DNA of 64,000 bases from Flavobacteriaceae bacterium UBA4166 (lineage in GTDB: Bacteria; Bacteroidota; Bacteroidia; Flavobacteriales; Flavobacteriaceae), in contig DFVG01000030.1 in assembly GCA_002379985.1 (NCBI GenBank), positions 126,129 through 190,128 of the forward strand. Direction: 5' to 3'. Below, in pieces: positions 8,590 through 16,950 of this stretch. The position numbers and the translations under genes are program-made. Numbering within the stretch: the stretch's first letter is position 1; every line of letters begins with the position of its first letter. The notes beneath the pieces were generated by a model. It made no database searches and was not told where the DNA came from. It was given only the letters and a program-made list of their open reading frames with translations.

Positions 8590-8663
8590 CTCCTCCACTT
8601 GGACTCGAACCAAGGACACCCTGATTAACAGTCAGGTGCTCTAACCAACTGAGCTATGGAGGA
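8590..8663 (-). tRNA. tRNA-Asn (anticodon GTT)
   Basis: The minus strand reads TCCTCCA, then TAGCTCAGTTGGTTAGAGC (D arm), then an anticodon arm CTGACTGTTAATCAG with anticodon GTT, then GGTTCGAGTCC (T arm), then TGGAGGA and the discriminator G. All four stems pair and the length is 74 nt. CCA is not encoded. Two partial copies of its 3' end lie downstream. Confidence 0.96.
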
Positions 8664-8739
8664 TGGTATTATCCTTTTTTGCGGACGCAAATATAATCTT
8701 ATTTTTTACTGTTGCAAAAAAGTAGTTCAAAATTTTTTC

Positions 8740-10065
8740 TTACTCAAACAGCCAACGATAGATATCGTTTCCGTTTGCAAACAATACCAAAGCAATCAAT
8801 AAAAAGAACCCGACCATTTGGGCGTATTCTAAAAACTTTTCGTTGGGTTTTCTTCCGGTAGTCATTTCGTATAGTAAGAACATCACGTGCCCTCCGTCCA
8901 ACGCAGGTATCGGGAGAATGTTCATAAACGCTAAGATAATTGAGATCAAAGCGGTGGTTTCCCAAAAGCTTAGCCAATTCCATGTGTCGGGGAAAAGATT
9001 TCCTATGGCTCCAAACCCACCAATCTGCGTAGCTCCTTCTTTGGTAAAAACATATTTGAACTGTGCTACATAGTCCCGCAGCACATTGTATCCATAGTTG
9101 ACGCCTCCGCCAATACTTTCCCAAAGGGAATAATCAATTTGCTGATAATTATTTACGTATTCCTTGGCCAAGTTATTGATCCCTAATTTTCCGTCCTCAT
9201 TAGGCTGTACAAGGAACGTCTGCTCAGCACCGTTTCGATCCACCGTTATCGCAATTTCTTCTCCTTTCTTCTCATACACTACTTCAGACATACTGCGGAA
9301 GGTGGTTACCGGTGTACCATCAACAGCAACGACGCGATCTCCGGGCTGGATCCCGCTTCCTGCCGCAGGATAATCAGGGTAAATGGTATCTACCACGGTG
9401 GTGCGCATAGGCGTAAAAGGTTGTAGGTCTCCTGCTCGAAACATTTCCATACCAATATCGTCCGACAGTTCGATGGTTTCCGAAGTTCCATCAGGATGTG
9501 CAACCGTAATACTTTCTACATCCCGTAAGAATAAATATTTGTTGAGGTTGTTCAAGTTTTTGAAGGGTTCGCCATTGACGGCCGTTACCTGATCCCCATC
9601 TTGAAAGCCTAGTTCTTTGAAGTTCTGTGAAATTGAAAATCCGTTGGGTAAATTCTCAGGAGTGATAATTCGTTCTCCTGTACTGTAAAAGATCCCAATA
9701 TAAATAACAATTCCCACGATGATGTTCACCGTTACACCCCCTAGCATAATGATCAAGCGTTGCCATGCCGGCTTGCTTCTAAATTCCCAAGGTTGTGGGG
9801 GTTGGGCCATCTGCTCCTTATCCATGCTCTCGTCGATCATTCCGGCGATCTTCACATAGCCACCTAGCGGTAGCCATCCAATTCCGTAAACTGTTTCGCC
9901 AATCTTCTTTTTTACCAAGGCGAACTTAACGTCAAAAAATAAAAAGAACTTTTCTACGCGGGTCTTGAAGATTTTGGCGGGAATAAAATGCCCGGCTTCG
10001 TGTAGAACAATCAATATTGATAAACTCAATAAAAGCTGAATAGCTTTAACTGCAAATGGACTCAT
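8740..10065 (-). CDS. rseP: Site-2 intramembrane protease RseP
   Basis: A 441-residue polytopic zinc metalloprotease. The HEAGH motif (residues 22-26) in the first helix supplies two zinc ligands and the catalytic Glu. The C-terminal membrane motif NILPIPALDGGH supplies the third ligand (Asp). Two PDZ domains lie between (around residues 125-200 and 205-295). Enzymes of this family cut anti-sigma factors and remnant signal peptides inside the inner membrane. Length and motif order fit the family. The gene stands alone upstream of tRNA-Asn; no anti-sigma factor is nearby. Confidence 0.95.
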   Translation of the reverse strand: MSPFAVKAIQLLLSLSILIVLHEAGHFIPAKIFKTRVEKFFLFFDVKFALVKKKIGETVYGIGWLPLGGYVKIAGMIDESMDKEQMAQPPQPWEFRSKPAWQRLIIMLGGVTVNIIVGIVIYIGIFYSTGERIITPENLPNGFSISQNFKELGFQDGDQVTAVNGEPFKNLNNLNKYLFLRDVESITVAHPDGTSETIELSDDIGMEMFRAGDLQPFTPMRTTVVDTIYPDYPAAGSGIQPGDRVVAVDGTPVTTFRSMSEVVYEKKGEEIAITVDRNGAEQTFLVQPNEDGKLGINNLAKEYVNNYQQIDYSLWESIGGGVNYGYNVLRDYVAQFKYVFTKEGATQIGGFGAIGNLFPDTWNWLSFWETTALISIILAFMNILPIPALDGGHVMFLLYEMTTGRKPNEKFLEYAQMVGFFLLIALVLFANGNDIYRWLFE

Positions 10066-10256
10066 AAGTACAACTTCTAATATCTCGAACTCAATCTTCT
10101 TAGAGTAGAGAATGAATGCGCAAAAGTAACGGTTTACCCGCTCTTAAAAAAATAAAACGACTGTGACAACGCACAGCCATATGTGTCTGAAAAAACATTT
10201 AACGGTTACAGGAGGATTAATTGTATTCCCCATTGTAATTTTGTAAAAAAATAAGT
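10066..10256. promoter_or_regulatory. Divergent promoter region, rseP / Sco gene
   Basis: This 191-bp gap separates two divergent genes and must hold both promoters. On the plus strand TAATTTTG (10236-10243) fits the Bacteroidota -7 element TAnnTTTG, 13 bp upstream of the Sco start, but no TTG lies at the usual distance, so the call is weak. Confidence 0.35.
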
Positions 10257-10922
10257 ATGCTTCGTTTTTTTTCTAAGTATAAATTCTTCGGAATCGTCTT
10301 GTTGCTCCTCTCTGCAATCATCATCACTGTGATGTATCAAGCCTTGTCTCCCAAAAAAGTGCTGCCGGTGTACCAGCCCAATGACGTGGCAATCGAATTG
10401 GTAGATACCACGATTCAATACGTTCGGAAATATCATACCATCGCTCCCTTTTCACTCACCAACCAAAATGGTGAAACGATTACCGAAGCGACGTATGAAG
10501 ATAAAATCTACGTTGCTGATTTCTTCTTTACCACCTGCCAAACCATTTGCCCTATCATGACAGACCATATGGCAAAAATTCAAGAAGCGATCAAAAATGA
10601 TGAAGAAATTCTGTTGCTATCCCATACCGTAACCCCGGAGATTGATACGGTGGCACAATTGAAACGATACGCCAAAAGAAAAGGTGTGATCGATGCTAAA
10701 TGGAATCTGGTGACCGGCGATAAAAAACAAATCTACGAGCTGGCGCGAAAATCATATTTAGCTGCCAAAGACGCTCCCTATAACGAATACGACTTAATTC
10801 ACACCGAAAATTTTGTGCTGGTTGATCCTCAAAAACGCATCCGTGGATTTTATGATGGCACCAACCCTGAAGCCATCGATCAACTTCTAGAAGATATCTC
10901 CGTTTTAAAGCGTGAAAAATAG
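10257..10922 (+). CDS. SCO1/SenC-family copper chaperone
   Basis: A 221-residue membrane-anchored thioredoxin-fold protein. One helix (about residues 11-28) is followed by the periplasmic domain with the copper-binding pair Cys94 and Cys98 (TCQTICP) and the third ligand His182 (DLIHTENF), all conserved in the family. Sco proteins deliver copper to the CuA site of cytochrome c oxidase or act as thiol reductases. No oxidase gene is in the window. It lies 83 bp upstream of feoA and may be transcribed separately. Confidence 0.92.
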   Translation: MLRFFSKYKFFGIVLLLLSAIIITVMYQALSPKKVLPVYQPNDVAIELVDTTIQYVRKYHTIAPFSLTNQNGETITEATYEDKIYVADFFFTTCQTICPIMTDHMAKIQEAIKNDEEILLLSHTVTPEIDTVAQLKRYAKRKGVIDAKWNLVTGDKKQIYELARKSYLAAKDAPYNEYDLIHTENFVLVDPQKRIRGFYDGTNPEAIDQLLEDISVLKREK

Positions 10923-10967
10923 TCTCCAAAAGGAGCTTTTATCCTTTCCCGGCTCAAGTTTTTCCGT

Positions 10968-10975
10968 TACATTTG
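10968..10975 (+). promoter_or_regulatory. Candidate -7 promoter element of feoAB
   Basis: TACATTTG matches the Bacteroidota -7 consensus TAnnTTTG and would place a transcript start about 20 bp upstream of the feoA ATG. No clear TTG is present at the -33 position. Confidence 0.4.
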
Positions 10976-11005
10976 CACTGTTTAAATTCAATCTAAATAA
11001 CAAGA

Positions 11006-11230
11006 ATGCAAACGCTTGCCAGCTTACGAAAAGGCCAACGCGCTATCATCAAACACTTTTCGGTGGAAGACGTGCCTCTCAAACTCTTAGAGATGGGGTG
11101 CCTTCCTGGCAATGAAGTTTCCGTAGTGCAGCAAGCTCCCTTTCAAGACCCTATTTACCTCAACATCAACGGGAGCCATTTAGCGATTCGAAAAGCGACG
11201 GCGATTCTCATTGAAATTGAACTCCTTTAG
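11006..11230 (+). CDS. feoA: Ferrous iron transport accessory protein FeoA
   Basis: A 74-residue single-domain protein of SH3-like fold. The pattern LRKGQRAIIKHF, then LLEMGCLPGNEV and a C-terminal LAIRKATA, is typical of FeoA. FeoA is thought to bind or regulate FeoB at the cytoplasmic face of the membrane. The gene ends 3 bp before the feoB start, which supports co-translation. Confidence 0.95.
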   Translation: MQTLASLRKGQRAIIKHFSVEDVPLKLLEMGCLPGNEVSVVQQAPFQDPIYLNINGSHLAIRKATAILIEIELL

Positions 11231-11233
11231 CGT

Positions 11234-13333
11234 ATGGCAAGACAGATCAATGTGGCACTTCTTGGAAATCCGAATACCGGTAAAACCTCGGTTTTTAACC
11301 GACTTACGGGACTCAATCAAAAAGTAGGAAATTATCCCGGTATCACGGTTGAAAAAAAAGAAGGGATTTGTACGCTGGAACGCGGACTAAAAGCGCATAT
11401 TCTTGACCTTCCCGGAACCTACAGTCTCAACGCATCTTCTCTTGATGAAAATGTGGTAATTGAATTGCTGCTGAATAAGAACGACAAAGATTTTCCGGAT
11501 GTGGCCATTGTGGTAGCTGATGTTGAAAATTTGAAACGGAACCTGTTACTTTTTACGCAGATCAAAGATCTCGGGATCCCAACCATCTTAGCCATTAACA
11601 TGGCCGATCGCATGAAACGAAAGGCGATCTCTCTAGATATTGAAACCTTGGAAGAGGCACTAGAGACCAAAATTGCTTTGATCAGTTCTCGAAAAAATGA
11701 AGGATTTGAACAACTCAAACAATACATTACACAATATTCTTCTCTTTCGGTAAAACCTTGCGTAAATGCTTCCAAAATTGCGCCGGAATATTTCAGCCGA
11801 CTCAAAAAAGCGTTCCCTAATCAAGACCTGTACAAGCTATGGTTGGTGATTACGCAGGATGTTAACTTCGGAACCCTAGAACGCGGCACCTTGCAAGGGA
11901 TTGCTTCCTTTCAGACCGAAAGCAAATCGAATTTGAAGCGGATGCAACAAAAAGAAACGATTGCCCGCTATCAATTCATTAATGAGGTTTTAAAGAAAAC
12001 GCTGACCATTGATACCGAAAATGCGAAAGACCTCAGAAGCAGGATGGATCGTATTTTAACGCACCGGGTTTGGGGGTATGTTATTTTCTTCGGAATCTTG
12101 CTCCTTATATTTCAAGCTATTTTCGACTGGAGTAGCTACCCGATGGATTTCATCGACAGTACTTTTGCGTCTCTGAGCGAATGGACCAAAGCAGTTATGC
12201 CGCCGGGAGACTTCACCGATTTGATCGCAGAAGGTATTATCCCAGGCCTTGGAGGGATCGTTATCTTTATTCCCCAAATTGCTTTCTTGTTCTTGTTCAT
12301 TTCTATTCTGGAAGAATCCGGTTATATGAGCCGAGTGGTCTTTTTGATGGATCGAACCATGCGGCGTTTCGGGTTAAGCGGGAAAAGCGTGGTGCCCTTG
12401 GTTTCCGGAACGGCTTGTGCCATCCCTGCGATCATGGCAACACGTAACATCGAGAGTTGGAAAGAGCGCCTTATCACTATTTTGGTAACACCCTTCACTA
12501 CCTGCTCCGCACGACTGCCTGTGTACCTCATCATCATTGCGCTCGTTATACCCGAGCAACGCGTATTAGGGATCTTCAGTTTACAAGGAATTACTTTGAT
12601 GTTCTTATATCTGTTAGGATTTGGCGCAGCTATCTTTTCTGCTTGGTTGTTGGATAGGTTTCTGAAGATTCGCAGCAAGTCTTTCTTTGTGATTGAAATG
12701 CCAAACTATAAAGTGCCGATCGCAAAGAACGTTGCGATCACGGTCGTCGAAAAAACGAAATCCTTCGTTTGGGGTGCGGGTAAGATTATCTTAGCGATCT
12801 CCATCATTCTTTGGGTGCTCGCCTCCTACGGCCCCGGAGATTTCAATAGAGCCGAAGAAATCGTGGCGCAAGAAACCGTGGGTCAGCAGCTTTCCGAAGA
12901 AGAACGCGACACTAAAATAGCCTCTTTTAAGCTAGAAAATAGTTATGTGGGGCATATGGGAAAATTTATTGAACCGGCTGTACGCCCTTTGGGCTATGAT
13001 TGGAAAATTGGAATCGCTATTGTGAGTTCCTTTGCGGCGCGTGAAGTATTTGTGGGAACCTTGGCCACGATCTATAGTGTAGGTAGTGAGGAAGAAGAAA
13101 CCATTAGAAATCGCATGGCTGCCGAAGTAAATCCGGTGTTGGGAACGCCCATTTTTAATTTTGCCAGTGGGGTTTCGTTATTATTGTTTTATGCGTTTGC
13201 CATGCAATGTATGAGCACGTTAGCGATAGTTCGGAGAGAAACCAATAGCTGGAAATGGCCGTTGTGGCAATTATTTGCCATGAGTGCTATTGCCTACGTA
13301 GTAGCCCTTGCAGCCTATCAATTTTTAAAGTAA
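11234..13333 (+). CDS. feoB: Ferrous iron transporter FeoB
   Basis: A 699-residue Fe(II) permease. The N-terminal GTPase domain shows G1 (GNPNTGKT, residues 11-18), the G2 region (NYPGITVEKKEG), G3 (DLPGTYSL) and a G4 motif NMAD, followed by the GDI helical domain. The membrane part holds the two Gate motifs, with conserved cysteines in SGTACAIP and TTCSARLPVY. Length is within the usual range. It follows feoA and precedes a Cys-rich small protein, a complete Feo cassette for anaerobic or low-oxygen ferrous iron uptake across the inner membrane. Confidence 0.97.
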   Translation: MARQINVALLGNPNTGKTSVFNRLTGLNQKVGNYPGITVEKKEGICTLERGLKAHILDLPGTYSLNASSLDENVVIELLLNKNDKDFPDVAIVVADVENLKRNLLLFTQIKDLGIPTILAINMADRMKRKAISLDIETLEEALETKIALISSRKNEGFEQLKQYITQYSSLSVKPCVNASKIAPEYFSRLKKAFPNQDLYKLWLVITQDVNFGTLERGTLQGIASFQTESKSNLKRMQQKETIARYQFINEVLKKTLTIDTENAKDLRSRMDRILTHRVWGYVIFFGILLLIFQAIFDWSSYPMDFIDSTFASLSEWTKAVMPPGDFTDLIAEGIIPGLGGIVIFIPQIAFLFLFISILEESGYMSRVVFLMDRTMRRFGLSGKSVVPLVSGTACAIPAIMATRNIESWKERLITILVTPFTTCSARLPVYLIIIALVIPEQRVLGIFSLQGITLMFLYLLGFGAAIFSAWLLDRFLKIRSKSFFVIEMPNYKVPIAKNVAITVVEKTKSFVWGAGKIILAISIILWVLASYGPGDFNRAEEIVAQETVGQQLSEEERDTKIASFKLENSYVGHMGKFIEPAVRPLGYDWKIGIAIVSSFAAREVFVGTLATIYSVGSEEEETIRNRMAAEVNPVLGTPIFNFASGVSLLLFYAFAMQCMSTLAIVRRETNSWKWPLWQLFAMSAIAYVVALAAYQFLK

Positions 13334-13343
13334 CTTTATAACT

Positions 13344-13502
13344 ATGCAGACCATATTAGTCTTAATTACGTTTACTATCGCCGTTGCATTCATACTGAAA
13401 AAGTTTGTATGGAGCCCTATCGTAGAGGGACAACAAAAGCGAACTAAAAGTGTAGATGGGGCTGGCATCAAATGTGGCAAAACCGATTGTGGATGCCATT
13501 AA
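13344..13502 (+). CDS. FeoB-associated Cys-rich membrane protein
   Basis: A 52-residue protein too short for most ORF calls, with its ATG at 13344, 10 bp after the feoB stop. It has one N-terminal membrane helix (about residues 2-18) and a tail ending in KCGKTDCGCH, three cysteines and a histidine. This is the layout of the small Cys-rich proteins found downstream of feoB in many bacteria. A role in Feo assembly or redox control is assumed from context. The stop abuts the convergent gene at 13503. Confidence 0.85.
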   Translation: MQTILVLITFTIAVAFILKKFVWSPIVEGQQKRTKSVDGAGIKCGKTDCGCH

Positions 13503-13910
13503 TTACATATCTTTTTTAACCAGCAATACATACGCTAGACCTTCGGTACTCGTTTTTGGGTAAGGCACCAATTGTAATCCTATCAAACGTATACCGTCTT
13601 TGTCATACAAGGTCAAGTCATCAGATTCATCTCCTTGCACTTCCCCAAAAATCAACATTTTGCTTTCAGGTTCACGACCCGGGGCTTTTACTCTTACGGC
13701 TATTCTTGCTCTACCCGCCCATACACAGGTAACGTCTTCAGGGCATCGCGAATCTTCTAAAACTTCTACAAAAGACAATGATACACCCTGTACTACGACA
13801 GTCTCCCCAATTGGAATTCGAATACCGATTTCCGGAACTTCAAGCGGTCCGTTTTGTGCTGTTGTCATTAGTACAACGAAGAAAAACAAGGGAAACAAGA
13901 AAGATCTCAT
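13503..13910 (-). CDS. Exported protein with Cys-pair motif, unknown
   Basis: A 135-residue protein with a signal peptide ending near residue 19 (LMTTAQ). The mature domain looks beta-rich and contains DSRCPEDVTCVWAGRA, with two cysteines likely to pair in the periplasm. I have a sense that this motif recurs in small exported flavobacterial proteins, but I know no assigned function. It lies between the Feo cassette and the metal ABC operon, convergent to the former and 28 bp downstream of the latter, so it may be the last gene of that operon. Confidence 0.7.
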   Translation of the reverse strand: MRSFLFPLFFFVVLMTTAQNGPLEVPEIGIRIPIGETVVVQGVSLSFVEVLEDSRCPEDVTCVWAGRARIAVRVKAPGREPESKMLIFGEVQGDESDDLTLYDKDGIRLIGLQLVPYPKTSTEGLAYVLLVKKDM

Positions 13911-13938
13911 AAGGTTCTCTTTTAAAGTTTACAATAGG

Positions 13939-15099
13939 TTAGCCTCTAAATAAGAAGAAGTCGTCCTTCATAGGTTCAATCTTCTCATCTCTATTGGTCA
14001 AAATGTATTCCAAAGCGAGTTCGGTGAACTCTTTTCCTTTTGAAGTCAAGGACACGATCTCTTCAGAAATCGTAATCATATTATTCTTCAACGCCAAGTC
14101 AAGCACCGTTTGAGACCGTACTCGTTGCCAATTTATATGTTCTTGCAAATGATTGATATGGCGCTCTCTTTCTTCGGAATGATTATTCAAATGTAATAAG
14201 AAGGTAAGTAATGACACTTCTGTTCGCTGTTGTTTTTGTCGATACCATACGGCGATCCATCCTTTCCGCGGAGCGAACAGATAAACAAACAGAAATACCA
14301 ATCCTAATACCGTTGTCATCGATCCTGAAATTGAGGCATCGAGCCAATGGGCCACCCAATAACCAAGTAAGGCCGAACAGACACCGAAACCAATGGACAG
14401 CAGCAACATTTTCTTCAAATCACTGGTAAGCAAATATGCAGCGGCGGCCGGAGCAATCATCAAAGCCACCACTAAAATGGCTCCCACGGCATCAAATGCG
14501 CCCACCACCGTCACCGATGAAACCGACATCAAACCGTAATGCATCAGTAAAGGCGAAATCCCCAATGAAGCCGATAACCCCGCATCAAACGTGCTAATTT
14601 TCAACTCCTTAAAGAACATGATAACAAGGAAAATAGTGATGAACAAGATTGTGCCCATGATCCAAAGCGATTTAGGCCCTAGGTCCAACCCATTCAACAG
14701 AAAACGGTCAAAAGGTGCAAAAGCCAACTCCCCCAGTAAAACGGCATCCACATCTAAATGTACGTCATTGGCATTCTTGGCGATCATGATCACGCCGATG
14801 CTAAAAAGAGCTGGAAAAACCAGACCAATGGCGGTATCTTCTTTAACGAGCCCAGTACGCTGAATGGCTTCTACCAAGATAACGGTAATCACCCCCGTAA
14901 TTGCTGCTAGCAAGATCAATATTGGTGAATTTAGGTCATGTGTAATAAAAAACCCTAATACCAATCCTGGCAGAATAGAATGACTAATGGCATCGCTAAT
15001 CAGTGCCATTTTTCGAAGTACTAGGAATACTCCCGGAATGGCACAGGCCATGGCCACCACCGCGGCGATGAGTTGTATTTCAATTTGCGGACTCGTCAT
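13939..15099 (-). CDS. Metal ABC transporter permease 2 with C-terminal soluble domain
   Basis: A 386-residue permease of the ABC-3 family (TroC/TroD, ZnuB, MntB) that imports Mn, Zn or Fe. About eight membrane helices cover residues 1-280, with the family motif SDAISHSILPGLVLGF. The last 90 residues are soluble and resemble a winged-helix unit of the DtxR type (SQTVLDLALKNNMI, then VSLTSKGKEFTELA). The ATG at 15099 gives a normal N-terminus; the frame extends 12 residues further upstream. It overlaps the upstream permease gene by 20 bp, showing tight coupling. Confidence 0.9.
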   Translation of the reverse strand: MTSPQIEIQLIAAVVAMACAIPGVFLVLRKMALISDAISHSILPGLVLGFFITHDLNSPILILLAAITGVITVILVEAIQRTGLVKEDTAIGLVFPALFSIGVIMIAKNANDVHLDVDAVLLGELAFAPFDRFLLNGLDLGPKSLWIMGTILFITIFLVIMFFKELKISTFDAGLSASLGISPLLMHYGLMSVSSVTVVGAFDAVGAILVVALMIAPAAAAYLLTSDLKKMLLLSIGFGVCSALLGYWVAHWLDASISGSMTTVLGLVFLFVYLFAPRKGWIAVWYRQKQQRTEVSLLTFLLHLNNHSEERERHINHLQEHINWQRVRSQTVLDLALKNNMITISEEIVSLTSKGKEFTELALEYILTNRDEKIEPMKDDFFLFRG

Positions 15100-16213
15100 T
15101 GTCTTGTTGGTTGAATAAATTTTCGGCGGCATCAAATCCTCTTTCGGTCAAGGACCAATGCTGCTGTTGCAGGGTAATCCACTGTTTTTCCTCCATTTTC
15201 TGGAGCGATCGCTTCGTAAATCCTTGGAAGTTATTTAAGATTCGAACCGCATGCGGGTGCGAAATATTATCGTGCGTTTTGGCAATGCTGTACATCAGCT
15301 GTAGCGTCTTTTTTAGCTGAAGGTCTCTTCGGTTTTGCCGAAATCGAATCTCCCGGAATAGGAGTCCGCGTCCCGGTGAGAACACAAACGATATCAATAC
15401 AAAGACACCTGCTACCAAGACAATGACCGGTCCGGTAGAAAGGTTATTTTGGGACGCACTGATCGCTGTTCCGAAGACACCCGAAAACGCTCCAAACAAG
15501 GCTGCCAATAGAATCATACTACTCAACCGATTGGTCCATTGACGCGCTGCCGCAGCCGGTGCCAACAACATCGCGCTCATGAGAACCACACCCACCGTTT
15601 GCAATCCCAAAACAATGGCTAGCACAATAAAAAAGGTGATCAGAATATCTATGAAACGAGTATTGAATCCTAAAGTTTTGGTGAAATCCGGGTCGAAGAG
15701 AAGGATCTTGAACTCCTTCCAAAAAAGGAGTAATACAACCAAGCAAATAGAGGTTACGATAACCATGAGAAGCACATCACTTTCTACCAACGTCGCCGCT
15801 TGCCCAAACAGGTATTTATCGAGACCGGCTTGATTGGCATTGGGTTGCTTTTGGATGAAGGTAAGCAGCAGCATTCCGAAGCCAAAAAACAGAGAAAGGA
15901 TGAGTCCGAGTGCGGTATCGGTCTTCAAATGTGTTTTTTTAATGATGCCTCCAATCCAGAACGTACCTAGGAGTCCGCTCACCAAAGCTCCAGCTAACAA
16001 GAGGTTGGTATCTTTGGTTCCGGTGATCAAGAACGCCAAGGCGATGCCGGGAAGTGCCGCGTGCGATATCGCATCTCCCAGCAAGCTTTGTTTCCGAAGA
16101 ACTGCGAAGCTTCCCAACATTCCGCAGACAGCACCCAAAACTGCGGTTCCCAATGTGATGGTGCGCAGGGTATAGTCGGAAAAGACTTGATCAAAATACT
16201 CGAGTAAAGACAT
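15080..16213 (-). CDS. Metal ABC transporter permease 1 with C-terminal soluble domain
   Basis: A 377-residue ABC-3 family permease. The membrane part (about residues 1-285) holds the motif GDAISHAALPGIALAF and probably eight helices. Residues 290-377 form a soluble tail resembling a winged helix (SHPHAVRILNNFQGFTKRSLQKM, with WSLTERGFDAAENLF as the wing and last helix). A second permease of similar build follows, so the importer is probably a heterodimer. The start overlaps the stop of the ATPase gene by one base. Confidence 0.9.
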   Translation of the reverse strand: MSLLEYFDQVFSDYTLRTITLGTAVLGAVCGMLGSFAVLRKQSLLGDAISHAALPGIALAFLITGTKDTNLLLAGALVSGLLGTFWIGGIIKKTHLKTDTALGLILSLFFGFGMLLLTFIQKQPNANQAGLDKYLFGQAATLVESDVLLMVIVTSICLVVLLLFWKEFKILLFDPDFTKTLGFNTRFIDILITFFIVLAIVLGLQTVGVVLMSAMLLAPAAAARQWTNRLSSMILLAALFGAFSGVFGTAISASQNNLSTGPVIVLVAGVFVLISFVFSPGRGLLFREIRFRQNRRDLQLKKTLQLMYSIAKTHDNISHPHAVRILNNFQGFTKRSLQKMEEKQWITLQQQHWSLTERGFDAAENLFNQQDNDESAN

Positions 16214-16950
16214 TAGTTATTGATAGCTACTTTATAGTTGATCCCATAGGTTTTTGTCAAATTATCATCATTGAAAATATCCTTCACGGGACCTGTGGCG
16301 ATTTTCTTCACGTTCAGAAACGTCACCCAATCAAAATATTCAGGAACCGTCTGTAGATCGTGATGTACTACTACGACAGTCTTACCTCGCTTTCGCAATT
16401 CTTTTAAAATATTGATGATCGCAATTTCAGTAGTAGCATCCACACCTTGAAAAGGTTCATCCATCAGGTAGATGGTAGCATCTTGCACCAAAGCTCGGGC
16501 TAAAAAGACACGCTGTTGCTGGCCTCCACTCAAATGACTGATCTGACGGTTTTTAAAAGCGAGCATCCCTACCTTTTCCAACGCTTCCAGTGACGCCTTT
16601 TTCTGATCGTTTCCGGGGCGTTTGATCCACCCTAATCGTCCGTATGTTCCCATCATCACCACATCAAGAGCAGTCGTGGGAAAATCCCAGTCTACACTAC
16701 CCTTCTGTGGAACATATCCAACTAACTTCCGTTGTTCTTTATACGCTTTTCCGAAGACACGAACGCTGCCCGCAATAGGGTCTATGATCCCTAAAATCGC
16801 CTTAATAAGTGTTGATTTCCCCGCACCGTTCGGTCCAACGATGGCCATCAGCACGCCTTCCGGTACGGTAAGATCAATATCCCAAAGTACCGGTTTATAG
16901 TTGTAGGCAACGGTAAGATCGTCAATTTGTATGGCCGGTTGTTCTTTCAT
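16213..16950 (-). CDS. Metal ABC transporter ATP-binding protein
   Basis: A 245-residue ATPase with Walker A GPNGAGKST, the Q-loop region YVPQKG, the signature LSGGQQQR, Walker B TIYLMDEPF and the switch His in VVHHD. Sequence features match the TroB/MntB/ZnuC group. It energises the two permeases encoded directly downstream. Its start codon coincides with the last base of the upstream binding-protein gene (16950), so translation is coupled. Confidence 0.95.
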   Translation of the reverse strand: MKEQPAIQIDDLTVAYNYKPVLWDIDLTVPEGVLMAIVGPNGAGKSTLIKAILGIIDPIAGSVRVFGKAYKEQRKLVGYVPQKGSVDWDFPTTALDVVMMGTYGRLGWIKRPGNDQKKASLEALEKVGMLAFKNRQISHLSGGQQQRVFLARALVQDATIYLMDEPFQGVDATTEIAIINILKELRKRGKTVVVVHHDLQTVPEYFDWVTFLNVKKIATGPVKDIFNDDNLTKTYGINYKVAINN

